Part shown: positions 7,794 through 17,116 of the stretch, one piece after another
Layout: the number at the start of each line of letters is the position of its first letter
Numbering within the stretch: position 1 is the stretch's first letter
NCBI GenBank assembly: GCA_021732995.1
Contig: JAKFWA010000041.1
Span: 1 to 50,229, forward strand
Direction of reading: 5' to 3'
Length of the DNA stretch: 50,229 nt
Source: Planctomycetaceae bacterium
GTDB taxonomy: Bacteria; Planctomycetota; Planctomycetia; Planctomycetales; Planctomycetaceae
Translations under genes and position numbers: made by a program
The notes under the pieces: generated by a model
Seen by the model: only the letters and a program-made list of their open reading frames with translations
Told to the model about the DNA's origin: nothing
Database searches by the model: none

Positions 7794-8627
7794 ATGCCGC
7801 GACTGGTCTTGCTCACCGCTTTGATTGTTGCGTTCACGCCGGGTCTATGGGCAGATGAACCCGCCAAGCCCAAGCCGCCGCCGGGACGAATCGCACTGAA
7901 CGTCCAGAATTTCACGGTTGCCGATCGGCCGGCCTTTGTGTTCATGCCGGCCGAAGACAAGCAGACCAAACCGCAACCGTGGGTATTCTACGCACCGACG
8001 CTGGCTCCGTATCCGGATGAAGCCGAGCGTTGGATGCACGAGCAGTTCCTGGCCAATGGAGTGGCCGTGGCCGGTGTCGATGTTGGCGAAGCCTACGGCA
8101 GTCCGAAGAGTCACCGAGCGTTCGACGCGCTCTACGACGAGCTGACGAACCAGCGCGGCTTCGCGACGAAGCCCTGCCTGTTCGGACGCAGTCGCGGCGG
8201 TCTTTGGGTCAGCAGCTATGCGATCGCGCATCCTGAACGAGTGGCCGGAATCATCGGCATCTATCCAGTGTATGATCTGCGGACGTATCCCGGCCTGGCG
8301 AATGCTGCGGGTGCTTACGACTTGAAATCCGCGGAACTGGAAAGTCGACTTGCGGAGTTCAACCCGATTGCACGGATCAATGTCTTGGCGAAGGCGAAGA
8401 TACCCGTCACGATTATCCACGGCGACATCGATAAGGTTGTGCCGCTGAAAGAGAACTCGGCTGAGTTGGTGCGGCAGTACAAAGAAGCGGGTGCCGAGTC
8501 ACTCGTGAAGTTGATCGTCGCTGAAGGGCAGGGCCACAATTTCTGGCCGGGCTTCTTCCGATCGCAAGAGTTGGTGGACTTTGCGATCAAGCATGCGAAA
8601 ACAGGTGCTGCTGAAAAATCGCCGTGA
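7794..8627 (+). CDS. Exported alpha/beta hydrolase (prolyl-oligopeptidase/esterase-like)
   Basis: The product has 277 residues. A signal peptide (MPRLVLLTALIVAFTPGLWA) probably ends near residue 20, followed by a Pro/Lys-rich linker. The nucleophile elbow is G-R-S-R-G-G with Ser133, the acid is likely Asp211 or Asp213 in HGDIDKVVP, and the base is His248 in GQGHNFW. The triad looks complete. Substrate is unknown; relatives in Planctomycetota are often annotated as esterases or dienelactone-hydrolase-like proteins. AAGGAA lies 6 bases before the ATG. It is divergent from the histidine kinase, sharing the 118-bp region 7676-7793, and is followed by a good intrinsic terminator. Confidence 0.85.
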   Translation: MPRLVLLTALIVAFTPGLWADEPAKPKPPPGRIALNVQNFTVADRPAFVFMPAEDKQTKPQPWVFYAPTLAPYPDEAERWMHEQFLANGVAVAGVDVGEAYGSPKSHRAFDALYDELTNQRGFATKPCLFGRSRGGLWVSSYAIAHPERVAGIIGIYPVYDLRTYPGLANAAGAYDLKSAELESRLAEFNPIARINVLAKAKIPVTIIHGDIDKVVPLKENSAELVRQYKEAGAESLVKLIVAEGQGHNFWPGFFRSQELVDFAIKHAKTGAAEKSP

Positions 8628-8646
8628 AGAGCGGCGATTGACAGAG

Positions 8647-8681
8647 AGGAGCAGGGTCGAGAAGGCCTCTGCTCCTTTTTG
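8647..8681 (+). terminator. Intrinsic terminator after the alpha/beta hydrolase
   Basis: AGGAGCAG at 8647-8654 pairs perfectly with CTGCTCCT at 8669-8676 across a 14-base loop. A T-rich tail (TTTTT-G-TTTTT) follows directly. It lies 20 bases past the stop codon and 30 bases before the end of the convergent ATP-grasp gene. Confidence 0.8.
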
Positions 8682-8710
8682 TTTTTGGCGGGGGTGATGC
8701 TTTGCAATCT

Positions 8711-9850
8711 TCAAGTTGCAATCGCTGCCCAAGACCGCAACGTTTCTTCGCAGGCAGCGGCAGACGGCGCTGAGGCCATCACGGTGCAGACCGGCATGCC
8801 GGCGGGAATAACGCTGCCGGGTGTTGGGATGTCCGCCAGCCACGTGTTCTGTGCTGAAGAATCAATTATCCGTAGATCGGGTGCGATCAGATCGCGTGAG
8901 GCATACAGCACTCGCTTTCCAAAGCAGCGCGCGGTCGCAGGAGTTTCACGAATTTTCGCCGCGATGTGTGCGGTGGCTGAATCGTTCGAACTGCAGACAT
9001 CGACATGCCAGCGCAGCAACGGCCAGTTGCCGGCCAGCTCATAGAGTTCGGCGGATGCCGGATACCGCGGATTGATTTCGAGCGTGAGGAGTTGTTCTCG
9101 CTCTTCGACGAAGACAAAGTCGATGCCGAAGAGTCCGCGCAGTTCAGATGCTTCCGCAACAGCAGCGCCGATCTCCGCAGCCTGATCAAAGCATGTCTGC
9201 GGGATGTCTGTCTGGCTCAGTGGTGCGATCGAGCCGACGTACGCAAACGGTCGTCCGGCGATGGCCGACTCGCTGCTCAGTTGGCGTGACAGTCCCAGCA
9301 GCAGAGAACCCTGCAAGGTCCCCAGAAACAAACCCGCCACGCCCGGTCCCGTCGCATATTCCTGCAGATAGCATCCCGGCGGCACACCGCAACGTGACGG
9401 ATCATGGTGCTCAATGCCGATGCCACCTGCGCCGGCCAGCGGCTTGCTCAACCATTGAATGTTCGCGGTGTCGGCGTTGATCTGCGTCGCGACCTTCAAG
9501 CAAGGCAACCCGCGCGACGTCAGTGTTTGTGCCAGCCAGAATGGATCGCGCACATGCCGCAGCATTTCGTGGTAATTTCCGAACAACGGTCGGATGCGAC
9601 TGAGTTCCTCGACCAGATCGGGATGGTTTTCCAGGCCGCCCGTGTAGATCCAGGGAGCGTACGGAGCCGCCTGCAGCGCCGCGGCGATGCCGTTCGGATA
9701 GCCACTCAGCGGGAGTAGCTGCGCGCAAGCACGCAAGTCTTCGTCCGCGAATTGATCAGCGCACCACGGCGTGAAGCCCGCGCGAATGGCCGACTGGGCC
9801 GCCGCGCGAACGCTGGCACCAACGATGATCAGCGGCGGATGACATCCCAT
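8711..9850 (-). CDS. ATP-grasp superfamily ligase
   Basis: The product has 379 residues. The N-terminus reads as a pre-ATP-grasp Rossmann-like domain (PLIIVGASVRAAAQSA, then WCADQFADEDL). The central part has the lysine and glycine-rich loop of ATP-grasp enzymes (WLSKPLAGAGGIGIE), the YLQEY strand, and the C-terminal metal site (GLFGIDFVF, then LLTLEINPRYPAS, the E-x-N motif). ATP-grasp enzymes join a carboxylate to an amine or thiol via an acyl phosphate. Similar proteins occur near methanopterin-linked C1 genes in some bacteria, including planctomycetes, but no such genes are visible here, so the substrate is unknown. The start could be the TTG at 9853 or the ATG at 9850; the ATG is preferred. 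It lies 85 bp downstream of the DUF1501 gene on the same strand. Confidence 0.82.
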   Translation of the reverse strand: MGCHPPLIIVGASVRAAAQSAIRAGFTPWCADQFADEDLRACAQLLPLSGYPNGIAAALQAAPYAPWIYTGGLENHPDLVEELSRIRPLFGNYHEMLRHVRDPFWLAQTLTSRGLPCLKVATQINADTANIQWLSKPLAGAGGIGIEHHDPSRCGVPPGCYLQEYATGPGVAGLFLGTLQGSLLLGLSRQLSSESAIAGRPFAYVGSIAPLSQTDIPQTCFDQAAEIGAAVAEASELRGLFGIDFVFVEEREQLLTLEINPRYPASAELYELAGNWPLLRWHVDVCSSNDSATAHIAAKIRETPATARCFGKRVLYASRDLIAPDLRIIDSSAQNTWLADIPTPGSVIPAGMPVCTVMASAPSAAACEETLRSWAAIAT

Positions 9851-9935
9851 CAAGATCTTGAACAGGCTCCTCGTGAGTCAGATTCAGGCGACGCAAAGTA
9901 AAGGCAAGGCGGTCTGTCTGCGACCAGCGAGTGGT

Positions 9936-11396
9936 TTACGCGAGGATGCTGTGCATCACTTCGCCCTCGACGATCGTCAGGCGTTCGTCGCGGCCGTTGT
10001 GGGGGTAGGTGAGCTGCTCATGATCCAGGCCCATCAGGTGCAGGATGGTAGCGTGGATGTCGTGCACGTGAACCTTGTTCTCGATCGCGTAGAGACCGAT
10101 CTCGTCGGTGGCGCCGAAGGTCAGGCCGGGTTTGACACCGCCTCCGGCCATCCACAGTGAGAATCCGAATGGATTGTGATCGCGGCCGTTGCCGCTTTCG
10201 CTCATGGGTGTGCGACCGAACTCACCGGCCCACACAACCAGCGTCGTGTCCAGCAAGCCGCGACGCTTGAGGTCTTGCAGCAATGCGGCGACCGGTTGAT
10301 CGGATTCGCGGCAGAGCTTCGAGTGGTTGCCTTCGAGATCGCTGTGCGCATCCCACAACGAGCCGCAGCCCAGATAGACCTGCACGCAGCGCACGCCGCG
10401 TTCCACCATGCGACGCGCCAGCAGACAGTTGCGACCATTCGACGCCGTGACTTCGTTATCCAGACCGTAGAGCTTGCGAGTTTCCTCAGTCTCATCGGCG
10501 ATGTTCACGGCGATCGGTGCGGACGACTGCATCTTGAACGCCAGCTCGTAGGCTTCGACGCGGGCTTCGAGGCGGTCGTCGTCGTCACGTTTCTCGGCAT
10601 AGCGCTTGTTGAGCTGCTGCAGGAAGTCCAGCTTGCGACGCTGCTGGTCGGCCGAGATCGACTGCGCGGGCGACAGGTACAAGATCGGATCTTTGCCCTC
10701 GCCCAGCCGCGTGCCTTGAAACACGGCGGGCATGAAGCCGGTGCCCCACGCTCGGCTGCCGCCCGGTGGATCCGCACTGTTGTCGGTCATCACGACGTAG
10801 CCGGGCAGTTCATCGGAGTCGACACCGAGCCCATACAGGCACCACGCGCCCCACGAGGGAAAGCCCGCCAGCATGGTGCCGGTATTCATCTGAGTGACCG
10901 CGCCGACATGCGTCTGAGCGTCCGCCGTGCAACTGCGAACAACGCACAACTCGTCAGCCACTTTCGACAGATGCGGCAACCAATCGCTGAGCCAGAGGCC
11001 GGATTCGCCGTATTGCCGGAACGTGCGCTGAGTTCCCAGCAGCGGCGTATTGGCGGTGGCGCCCATCGCGGTGACGGGTCGCTTGAAGCTCGGCGGCAGC
11101 GGCTTGCCGGCCAGCTTCTGCAGTTCCGGTTTTGGATCCAGCAGGTCGATGGCGCTCGGACCTCCATCCACAAACAGCCAGATGACGTTGGTCGCGCCCG
11201 GCTTGAAGTGCGGATCTTTCGGCCCCAGCGGCGACTCTTCGTCTTCCTCATCATCGTTGTGGCTGGCGCGAGCCTGCTGCGCGGCCAATGCCGCCAGCGC
11301 CACGCTGCCGAAGCCTGCTCCGGCGCGTGTCAGAAAGTCGCGTCGCGAAGTCGCACATTCGTGATGAACGGTCGTGGCGAGGCTGGAGCGCTTCAT
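9936..11396 (-). CDS. DUF1501 protein with Tat signal
   Basis: The product has 486 residues. A twin-arginine signal (SRRDFLTRAGAGFGS) lies near residues 18-35, so export in folded form is expected. The body carries typical DUF1501 features: FVDGGPSAIDLLDPKP, the late segment VVWAGEFGRTP, and a C-terminal HDIHATILHLMGLD, which resemble the metal-binding core of the alkaline-phosphatase/sulfatase superfamily. The biochemical role of DUF1501 is not established. It is the second gene of a pair: the upstream DUF1553 gene stops at 11427 and a GTG start at 11426 would abut that stop directly. The ATG at 11396 is preferred because it begins the signal peptide. DUF1553-DUF1501 pairs are a hallmark of Planctomycetota. 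Confidence 0.9.
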   Translation of the reverse strand: MKRSSLATTVHHECATSRRDFLTRAGAGFGSVALAALAAQQARASHNDDEEDEESPLGPKDPHFKPGATNVIWLFVDGGPSAIDLLDPKPELQKLAGKPLPPSFKRPVTAMGATANTPLLGTQRTFRQYGESGLWLSDWLPHLSKVADELCVVRSCTADAQTHVGAVTQMNTGTMLAGFPSWGAWCLYGLGVDSDELPGYVVMTDNSADPPGGSRAWGTGFMPAVFQGTRLGEGKDPILYLSPAQSISADQQRRKLDFLQQLNKRYAEKRDDDDRLEARVEAYELAFKMQSSAPIAVNIADETEETRKLYGLDNEVTASNGRNCLLARRMVERGVRCVQVYLGCGSLWDAHSDLEGNHSKLCRESDQPVAALLQDLKRRGLLDTTLVVWAGEFGRTPMSESGNGRDHNPFGFSLWMAGGGVKPGLTFGATDEIGLYAIENKVHVHDIHATILHLMGLDHEQLTYPHNGRDERLTIVEGEVMHSILA

Positions 11397-11426
11397 GATT
11401 CCGTTACCGCTTTCACTGGCCCACAC

Positions 11427-13703
11427 TCATTCCACGTACATGAACTCGGTCGAGTTCAACAGGGCATGACAGAAGTCAACGACGGCCGCCGCCTGCTCGG
11501 GCGTGACCATGTTGCAACGCGGCTCTGGCAACGCCGCTTCCGGCACAACGTCGATGTCCTTGTCGATGACCTGACCCTGCTGAGCGATGAACTTTTCGCC
11601 CGCGTCGAGTTCCTCACCCTGCGCCTGACGACCATATGCCTCGGAATAGGCATTGGCCACCAGAGTTCGGAAATTGCAGCCATGCGTTTTCAATAAGTCG
11701 CCGGCCCATTCGCGGGACTGATCCAGAGCGAACGAGCTGTTGAACAGCGCCAGCGACTGCGGCACGGTGACCGTTTCAGCCCGCTCGGCGCAACTGTTGA
11801 AACCGTCCGGTGCGTCGAAGGCCGCGAGGATCGGATACCGCAGGTTGCGACGTACAAAGACGTAGATCGAACGCCGATTGCGATCGGCCACAAGTACGTC
11901 CGGTTCCCACGCATAGCGGCTCGACATCAATGCCTTCGGCAGATCCGGTTTGGCACTGGGACCGAACATGCGGTTGTTGGCAGTGCCGGCGACGAACAGC
12001 ATCGCGTCGCGGACCGATTCACCCTGCAGCCGCCGGCGGTTGGCACGCCACAGCAGCTTGTTGTCCTCGTCGGACTCCATCGCTTTCGCATGCACCGGGT
12101 TGTGCTCTTCATCCACCTGAGCCGACTGCCGGTAAGTGGCGGACGTCAGTATCAACCGATGAATGTGCTTGAGCTGCCAGTTCTTCGCGACCAGTTCACT
12201 GGCCAGCCAATCCAGCAGTTGAGGATGAGTTGCCGACTGCCCCATCGCTCCGAAATCGTTCGGTGTGCCGACGATGCCGTTGCCGATGTGTTGCTGCCAG
12301 ATGCGGTTGACGATGACGCGCGCGGTCAGCGGATGAGTCGGTTGAGTCAGCCAATTCGCGAGCTTTGACCTGCGCCCCGCCTTCGTTGCAGCACTGCTGA
12401 CGAGATTGACCTGCTCAGCACCGCCGAGGAACTCAGGCGGTCCCGACTGCACCTGCCCCTTGTTCGGAGCACGCAGCAGACCGGTCGATAGCACGAACGT
12501 CGTCGGCGCGGTCGGCTCGGAATCAACAATGCTGGTCGTGGTGGGCAGCGGTTCGGGCTTGAGTCGATCAAACTCCCTCAATTGTTTGTCGAGTTCATCC
12601 CAGCGAGCCCGTTGCGGTGCTTCGAGTCGCAAGTGTGCTCGGCCATACCTGCGATTCAAATAGCGGCTGCACAGATGGCAGAGCTGTTGTTGCAGGGTCG
12701 TCCGCTGTTCGGGTGGTGTTGCGAGGGCTGCTTGAGTTTCCGCGTCATAGGTCTCGGCGATCTCCGCGTGAATGGTCGCTCGATGCTGCTTCACGAGCTC
12801 GTCCATCTCCGCGCGGATGGCAGTCGTTGCCTGCTCCCACTCGCGCGTGCGACGATCGAATTCGGTCTGTTCGGGCGGAGTCGCGATCACCCGTTCCTGA
12901 GGCAGCATCGGAGCGAACGTGGCCTGCAGGCGGTAGAAGTCGGTCTGCTTGATGGGATCAAACTTGTGATCGTGACAGCGGGCACATCCGACGGTCAGCC
13001 CCATGAACGCCAGACTGGTGACATCGGTTACGTCATTCAAAATGTCCTGCCAGCTTTGCCGCATATCCGACGCGACCGAGTCTTCCGGATAAAGCCGCAG
13101 GAAGTTGGTGGCGACGACGGCCTCCGCGTTGCCGGGTTCCAGTTCGTCACCGGCCAGTTGCTGGCGGATGAAGCGATCATAAGGCAGGTCGTCGTTGAGC
13201 GACTTGATGACGTAGTCTCGATAGCGGAACGCCGTCGTGCGGGGTGAGTCCGATTTGAAGCCGTCGCTCTCCGTGAAGCGGACGACATCCAGCCAGAACT
13301 GAGCCCAGCGTTCGCCGTACTGCGGCGAGTTCAACAACTGCTCGATCAACCGTTCAAACGCATCGATCGACTGATCGGCCAGGAACGCAGCCTGCTGTTC
13401 GGGAGTCGGTGGCAGGCCCCACAAGTCGAAAGTCGCTCGCCGCAAGAGCACCAGCTTCGAAGCTTCGGCACTCGGTTGCAGCTTGTGCTCTTCGAGTTTG
13501 TGGAGCACGAAGTGATCAACCGGTGTGCGGTTCCAATCCTGGTTTTGCGTCGTCGGAGGTTCGGGCCGGGCCAGCGGCTGAAAGGGCCAGTCACCGCTGC
13601 TGAAATCATCGGCAGAGGCGATGGTTGCCACACTGCTGAGCGCAACGAGTCCGATCAGGCTGAGCGCCCCGGCAAGCAAACTGCGCGCGAAACTGGCAAT
13701 CAC
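11427..13703 (-). CDS. DUF1549/DUF1553 planctomycete protein
   Basis: The product has 758 residues. An N-terminal signal peptide ends near residue 31. DUF1549 follows (NRTPVDHFVLHKLE, LLRRATFDLWGLPPTPEQ, YGERWAQFWLDVVR), including C-A-R-C-H-D-H-K-F-D-P at residues 240-250, where C240, C243 and H244 form a heme-c-like motif. DUF1553 fills the C-terminal half (LTARVIVNRIWQQHIGNGIVGTP, then VTVPQSLALFNS). The separate N-terminal cytochrome c domain often found in this family is absent. The start is a GTG preceded by GAAGG at about 8 bases. It is the first gene of an operon with DUF1501. The family is thought to act at the cell surface in degradation of complex polymers, but no activity is proven. 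Confidence 0.92.
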   Translation of the reverse strand: MIASFARSLLAGALSLIGLVALSSVATIASADDFSSGDWPFQPLARPEPPTTQNQDWNRTPVDHFVLHKLEEHKLQPSAEASKLVLLRRATFDLWGLPPTPEQQAAFLADQSIDAFERLIEQLLNSPQYGERWAQFWLDVVRFTESDGFKSDSPRTTAFRYRDYVIKSLNDDLPYDRFIRQQLAGDELEPGNAEAVVATNFLRLYPEDSVASDMRQSWQDILNDVTDVTSLAFMGLTVGCARCHDHKFDPIKQTDFYRLQATFAPMLPQERVIATPPEQTEFDRRTREWEQATTAIRAEMDELVKQHRATIHAEIAETYDAETQAALATPPEQRTTLQQQLCHLCSRYLNRRYGRAHLRLEAPQRARWDELDKQLREFDRLKPEPLPTTTSIVDSEPTAPTTFVLSTGLLRAPNKGQVQSGPPEFLGGAEQVNLVSSAATKAGRRSKLANWLTQPTHPLTARVIVNRIWQQHIGNGIVGTPNDFGAMGQSATHPQLLDWLASELVAKNWQLKHIHRLILTSATYRQSAQVDEEHNPVHAKAMESDEDNKLLWRANRRRLQGESVRDAMLFVAGTANNRMFGPSAKPDLPKALMSSRYAWEPDVLVADRNRRSIYVFVRRNLRYPILAAFDAPDGFNSCAERAETVTVPQSLALFNSSFALDQSREWAGDLLKTHGCNFRTLVANAYSEAYGRQAQGEELDAGEKFIAQQGQVIDKDIDVVPEAALPEPRCNMVTPEQAAAVVDFCHALLNSTEFMYVE

Positions 13704-14139
13704 ATGGAGACCTTCAGCATAGAGGGGGAAATTCGTACTGAAGACGTCGCGTCAAATTTTCAAAGTCGGTGCAAAGTCGGCGGGCATCTGGCCCGATGCC
13801 GGTTGGAAGAAACAGCACGACGAACAGGTGATTCGAACTGCGGAAATCGGGCATCCTGCTCAGAAAACAGGCGGTTCGAAGCCGACGGAAGCCAGTCTGC
13901 GCCAAGGCTGTGTGTGCGAGTGGGTCCGACGGCGAACAATCACGCGGAGAAAATGTGGAGGGTCAGTCAGGTAGGGATCTGGGGAGGTCAAAAACACGGA
14001 TCATCAGCATATGAGCGAACATTGCCGAATCAAGCCCTCGTTCGGCGTCTCCGTCACGCGAACACGCCAGAGGCGGGAAAATGCCGCGAACAGAGGGGCT
14101 CAATCCCTCAACGTCGAAAACGCACGGGCTGCTGACGCA
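13704..14139. other. Intergenic region, no gene seen
   Basis: These 436 bases separate two minus-strand genes. A plus-strand open frame crosses the region but is antisense to the DUF1553 gene at its left end and has no ribosome-binding site or recognisable product. The region probably holds the promoter of the DUF1553-DUF1501 operon near its left end and the 3' untranslated region of the GGDEF gene at its right end. No convincing hairpin or repeat was found. Confidence 0.5.
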
Positions 14140-16239
14140 TTAAGTGAGTTCGGCATCCGCCGCGAAGAACTCGCGGAGATTCTTGAGAACCGACTTGGCT
14201 CGCAGCTGAAAGTGGTCGGCATTGGTGGCCCAGCCGATTGGCGCGATGCGCACCTGGATCTCCACCAGCTTGCTGGCGCCGCGAGAAACGGTGCTGCGCT
14301 CGTCGCCGAACTCCAGCACCACCTCGACCGGCTGACGCTCGGGCGTCGATCCCCAGAACGGCACCATGCCTCGGCTGCCGATCCGCAACAGCACACGCTT
14401 GTCCGTGACTTCGCCGATCTTCGCTTTGTACTCATCGACGAACGCCCGCACCTTGTAAACGATCATGCTGGACGTCACGCAGGCGTGGATTTTCGTTTCA
14501 AACTTGCGGGTGCTGCCGGTCACCTTCGGCGGATTGACCATATTGGGATCCGCCTTACGCAGTTGCTCGCTGGTCAGCCGGCTGGTCTTGTTACGACCGC
14601 TGTGCTTCGACATGTAGAGGGCTTTGTCCGCGCGCTGCAGGACCGTGTCCGCGGTATCACTCGGTTCTACTTCCGTCACACCGAACGATGACGTGATCCG
14701 GAACTCATTCGATTTCACGACGCGTGCTTTCGCGATCGCGTTTCGCAGGCGCTCAGCGCGGTTGTACGCCTCCTCGATTTTCGTATCCGGGCACAGGATC
14801 ACAAATTCTTCACCGCCGTACCGTGCGACGAGCTCTCCTGAGTAGGTCTCATGCTGCAGCAGGCGCGCCAGGCTTACGAGCACTTCGTCACCGGCCGCGT
14901 GACCGTAAGTGTCATTGGCACGTTTGAAGTGGTCGACATCCAGAAAGATGATCGAGAACGCCTTCTCACAATTCGTCGCACGATACTCAGCCATGCGCAG
15001 GTCGAGGTGAATCTTCAATTCGCCGCGATTGGCCACATGCGTCAGTGCGTCGCGACTGGCCATCAACCGCAGATCGCGGTCGCCTTCCTTCGTGTTGCGG
15101 CCGGACAGGTCGCGAATGATCTCAGCAAAGCCATGCAGCTTGCCAGACTGATCCACCAGCGGCATGGTCTGCACTTCGACGGGATGCCATTGATCCCCGG
15201 CCTGCTTCATCAGTAGTTCGTTCGTCTGTGATCGCCCCGACTCGGCAACTCCGAAGACTGGATAGTCCTGCGGCTTCAGAGCTTCGCCGTACTTGCTCTT
15301 ATACTCAATATAATTCCCGATGAACGAGCCGTTTGTTTCTCGCCAGTCACGCCCCAGCAAACGCGACAGACCGGAACTCCAGACGCGAACCTGGCCGTCG
15401 GGGCCGGTAATATGAAAGCCGTCGTAGAGGCTTTCTAATAGATACAAGTACGAAAACACCTGACACACCGAACCGGCTTCTGTGATCTCATCGCCCGACA
15501 GATTGTACGGCGGCTGCTCGGCGTAGAGTTGTTCCGGAACACCGTTGAATTCAAACCAGCGAACCAACGCCGCGATCACGTTGCCGTCGTACTGCGAACC
15601 AGCTCCGCGATACAGGATTTCCAAAGCTTCTTTATGTGAATAGCGGTCGCGGTAGACCTGCTTGGTCACCAGTGAGTCATACGCATCGATGACCGCCAGA
15701 ATGCGGGCACCCTGATGAACTTCGCTGCCGATCGCGCGGAAGCCGTGCGACGCTCCGTTAAAGTGCACCGGCATCTGACTGACGATCTGCACAATATCAT
15801 CGTGTGCACCACAGGCCTGCAGCACGTCGCTTGCAATTTCGTCAATCAAGGTCATCAACTGCGTTTCTTCCGGAGCCAGTCGGCCCGGCTTGTGCAGAAT
15901 CAGATCCGGAATACCAATCTTGCCAATATCATGCAGCAGGCAGGCAGCTTCCAGAATTTGTAATTCGGTGCCTTCCCAACCCAGGTACTGCGCGACGGCT
16001 ACGCCCAGCGAAGCCACCCGCCGGCAGTGATTCACAATGTTCGCGTCACGGTACTGCAGCGCCAGCATCAGGCTGCGCAACGCGCCGCGTTCAATGAGCG
16101 CATTCCAGCCAGTCGTTTCGTGGTTTTCTTTGGCCAGCGAAATGAGATCCAGCAGCAGGCGCGACGAGTTCATCGGATGCGACTGCGCCGAGTTCGGTGC
16201 GGCAGCATTTTTGGCAGACAGGACTTCTTCGACGAGCAT
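14140..16239 (-). CDS. HD-domain / PAS / GGDEF signalling protein (probable diguanylate cyclase)
   Basis: The product has 699 residues. An HD domain has H-D-I-G-K at residues 103-107, but the GYP half of a canonical HD-GYP phosphodiesterase is replaced by a degenerate stretch (HFNGASHGFRAIG, ~159-171). A PAS domain spans ~265-380. The GGDEF domain (~390-550) has an intact G-G-E-E-F at 475-479 and the FLDVDHFKRANDTYGH substrate region, so cyclic-di-GMP synthesis is likely. No RxxD inhibitory site is visible upstream of it. A C-terminal part of about 150 residues is unrecognised. There is no transmembrane segment, so the protein is cytoplasmic. The start at 16239 has GGGGGAAG five bases upstream and is preferred over in-frame codons further 5'. 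Confidence 0.88.
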   Translation of the reverse strand: MLVEEVLSAKNAAAPNSAQSHPMNSSRLLLDLISLAKENHETTGWNALIERGALRSLMLALQYRDANIVNHCRRVASLGVAVAQYLGWEGTELQILEAACLLHDIGKIGIPDLILHKPGRLAPEETQLMTLIDEIASDVLQACGAHDDIVQIVSQMPVHFNGASHGFRAIGSEVHQGARILAVIDAYDSLVTKQVYRDRYSHKEALEILYRGAGSQYDGNVIAALVRWFEFNGVPEQLYAEQPPYNLSGDEITEAGSVCQVFSYLYLLESLYDGFHITGPDGQVRVWSSGLSRLLGRDWRETNGSFIGNYIEYKSKYGEALKPQDYPVFGVAESGRSQTNELLMKQAGDQWHPVEVQTMPLVDQSGKLHGFAEIIRDLSGRNTKEGDRDLRLMASRDALTHVANRGELKIHLDLRMAEYRATNCEKAFSIIFLDVDHFKRANDTYGHAAGDEVLVSLARLLQHETYSGELVARYGGEEFVILCPDTKIEEAYNRAERLRNAIAKARVVKSNEFRITSSFGVTEVEPSDTADTVLQRADKALYMSKHSGRNKTSRLTSEQLRKADPNMVNPPKVTGSTRKFETKIHACVTSSMIVYKVRAFVDEYKAKIGEVTDKRVLLRIGSRGMVPFWGSTPERQPVEVVLEFGDERSTVSRGASKLVEIQVRIAPIGWATNADHFQLRAKSVLKNLREFFAADAELT

Positions 16240-16627
16240 CGAACTTCCCCCGGCTTGGACTCTCAGCAAGAACGCCGACTCGATCCCGGACGCCCGTGGC
16301 AACGGGCGCACCGTCCCGATTGGCGCAAGCTACCTCCAAACCTAGGTCACAGTTCTCAACCGTCAAATCGGCATTTCCGCTCGCAGGGCCGCAAACCCGT
16401 CACAACCGCGCCAGATCGGTGTCTGGTGTCCGTCGGCTATCTGGCGAGGTCTCACGGCCACCGGCCGGCAGCGAGGGTTCCGGAGCCGACTTTTGAGATT
16501 GCATATCCTTTAATTCCGGCATTTCGGTCATGATGTCCGTAGGTCAAGTGACGGAACATCGCCCGCAAAGACTGCACTCGGAGCCACCTCGCACCCGCAC
16601 CATGATTCCCTAGAACCGAGGTTCAAC
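16240..16627. other. Divergent intergenic region
   Basis: This 388-base region lies between the divergent GGDEF and VOC genes and should contain both promoters. I see a small hairpin (GCCCGT/ACGGGC near 16299-16315) and AT-richer sequence near 16490-16530, but no promoter pair that I would defend. Open frames here have no start signals and no recognisable product. Confidence 0.4.
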
Positions 16628-17041
16628 ATGCCCAGCGTTCATGGACTTCTGGAAACTGCGTTATATGTAAAGGATGTTCATAAAGCGGCCAGCTTCTACA
16701 GGCAGTTGTTTCAGTTCGAGACGCTGCTTTCCTCTGAGCGGCTAGTGGCACTGGATGTCGTCGGCCGCAATGTGCTGCTGCTGTTCAAGGAAGGGGCGAC
16801 GAATGAACCCTTCAAGACTGACTGCGGAATGATCCCCGGTCATTCCGGCAGCGGGCAGAACCACCTGGCGTTCTCGATCGCGGCGGACGAAGTCCAAGCC
16901 TGGCGCGAGCGTCTGGAATCCGAAGGCATTCGGATCGAAAGTACCGTCCACTGGGAGCACGGGGCTAAGAGCCTCTACTTCCGCGATCCTGATAGGCACC
17001 TTGTGGAACTGATCACTCCGGGTTTCTGGCGGACCTATTGA
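16628..17041 (+). CDS. VOC-family (glyoxalase/dioxygenase-fold) protein
   Basis: The product has 137 residues, the length of a single-module pair in the vicinal-oxygen-chelate family. Metal-site residues are visible in the expected places: the N-terminal strand HGLLETALYV, the central NHLAFSI histidine, and the C-terminal Glu in DRHLVELITPG. The segment DVHKAASFYRQLFQF is the usual first helix. The family includes glyoxalase I, fosfomycin-resistance thiol transferases and ring-cleaving dioxygenases; sequence alone does not select one. GAGG lies 7 bases before the ATG. The sulfatase begins 75 bp downstream on the same strand, so the two may be co-transcribed. Confidence 0.85.
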   Translation: MPSVHGLLETALYVKDVHKAASFYRQLFQFETLLSSERLVALDVVGRNVLLLFKEGATNEPFKTDCGMIPGHSGSGQNHLAFSIAADEVQAWRERLESEGIRIESTVHWEHGAKSLYFRDPDRHLVELITPGFWRTY

Positions 17042-17116
17042 TCCAGTGTTGTGCTGGTTCTCATCACGGTGAATCGCTTCACTCCGGCTCAACGGCCTCC
17101 TTCAGAAAGGGTCTCC

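Noticed and set aside
10176-11696. Plus-strand open frame of 506 residues
   Set aside because: It is antisense to the DUF1501 and DUF1553 genes, which are clearly real. No domain is seen in the plus-strand product.
14110-14560. PilZ domain at the C-terminus of the GGDEF protein
   Set aside because: A few residues look suggestive, but neither the R-x-x-x-R nor the D-x-S-x-x-G motif of PilZ can be placed with confidence.
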